This document shows positions 63,765 through 64,000 of a DNA stretch of 64,000 bases, in pieces. A model generated the notes under the pieces. That model did no database searches, was not told where the DNA came from, and saw nothing but the letters and a program-made list of their open reading frames with translations. Source of the DNA: JAJECS01 sp965262745 (GTDB lineage: Bacteria > Chloroflexota > UBA11872). Location of the stretch: positions 1,488,001 through 1,552,000 of the forward strand of contig OZ253558.1 of NCBI GenBank assembly GCA_965262745.1, written 5' to 3'. The position numbers and the translations under genes were made by a program. Within the stretch, counting starts at the first letter, position 1, and every line of letters starts with the position of its first letter.

Positions 63765-64000
63765 CTTCCGACTCGCGCTGGGCAGCGCTGCTGGCAAGCC
63801 TTGCTTTCGCGCTGACGCTCATCACGCTGACGTCGGCCGTCCTGGTAGCAAGCGTGACTCGGGTTCGAGGTGCTGGCTCCCTGGATGGGGTGACCTAGGC
63901 AGAGCCACGCAGCACGTCGGTAGCGACCAGTACGTCGCCTCGTTGCTCGATCAGTCCGTTGTGCCACAGCGCCCCAAGTAGGTGCTGACCGTGCCACCGC

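Noticed and set aside
1..64000. CRISPR arrays, insertion sequences, prophage genes
   Set aside because: No regularly spaced repeats, transposase, integrase or phage structural genes were seen; the DUF5131 gene alone is not evidence of a prophage.

Overview
The window is a dense, GC-rich (mostly 60-70 %) bacterial chromosome segment with about 55 protein-coding genes, two tRNAs and short intergenic gaps. Features that point (inference only) to a Chloroflexota-like or related terrabacterial aerobe from soil or sea are: many MDR dehydrogenases and aldo/keto reductases, a luciferase-like monooxygenase, lipoproteins with Thr/Pro/Ala-rich linkers, a plant-type leucine-rich repeat protein, GTG/TTG starts, and a phosphate-box repeat of actinobacterial type. 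No rRNA, CRISPR array, transposase or integrase was seen.

Layout. 1-5.4 kb: an amidohydrolase running off the left edge, an aldo/keto reductase, the NAD salvage pair pncA-pncB, tRNA-Gln(CTG), then a translationally coupled HAD phosphatase/Nudix pair. 5.4-7.9 kb: an AT-richer island holding one AIPR-family (abortive infection) protein, with an inverted repeat upstream and a terminator downstream. 7.9-15.4 kb: gltX, a GNAT acetyltransferase, a palindrome-rich spacer, and a minus-strand run (membrane protein, MDR dehydrogenase, secreted protein, TIM-barrel isomerase, HpnB-type glycosyltransferase). 15.4-22.7 kb: a complete phosphate regulon, phoB-phoR-[PHO box]-pstS-pstC-pstA-pstB-phoU-arsC. It senses phosphate, imports it at high affinity, and adds an arsenate reductase that would deal with arsenate entering by the same transporter.

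22.8-37 kb: quinone oxidoreductase, benzoylformate-decarboxylase-like enzyme, a lipoprotein with an internal repeat, an aldo/keto reductase, and a MacAB-type export operon whose adaptor has a very long repeated coiled coil. These are followed by a leftover C-terminus of an error-prone DnaE polymerase, a beta-propeller plus LRR lipoprotein, a frameshifted amidohydrolase, RidA and DedA. 37-46 kb: luciferase-like oxidoreductase, a DUF5131 gene behind a broken small ORF, the molybdate transporter modABC, SthA-like transhydrogenase, trpS and a Nudix enzyme. 46-64 kb: an oversized transketolase-like enzyme, MBL hydrolase, sarcosine oxidase-like enzyme, SLC13 transporter, and a likely metal-controlled unit (31-bp palindrome, orphan ABC ATPase, DtxR regulator). 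Then come alpha-glucan phosphorylase, ferredoxin, a clan GH-A-like lipoprotein, an SPFH protein, tRNA-Val(TAC), a decayed fibronectin-III gene and a membrane protein with a probable frameshift.

Five reading-frame breaks fall exactly at C/G homopolymers. At least one of the affected genes also carries an internal stop codon, so real decay and sequencing error both have to be considered. The best candidates for unusual biology are the AIPR gene with a changed nuclease motif, the roughly 19-repeat export adaptor, the DtxR-linked palindrome with its orphan ATPase, and the propeller-LRR lipoprotein.
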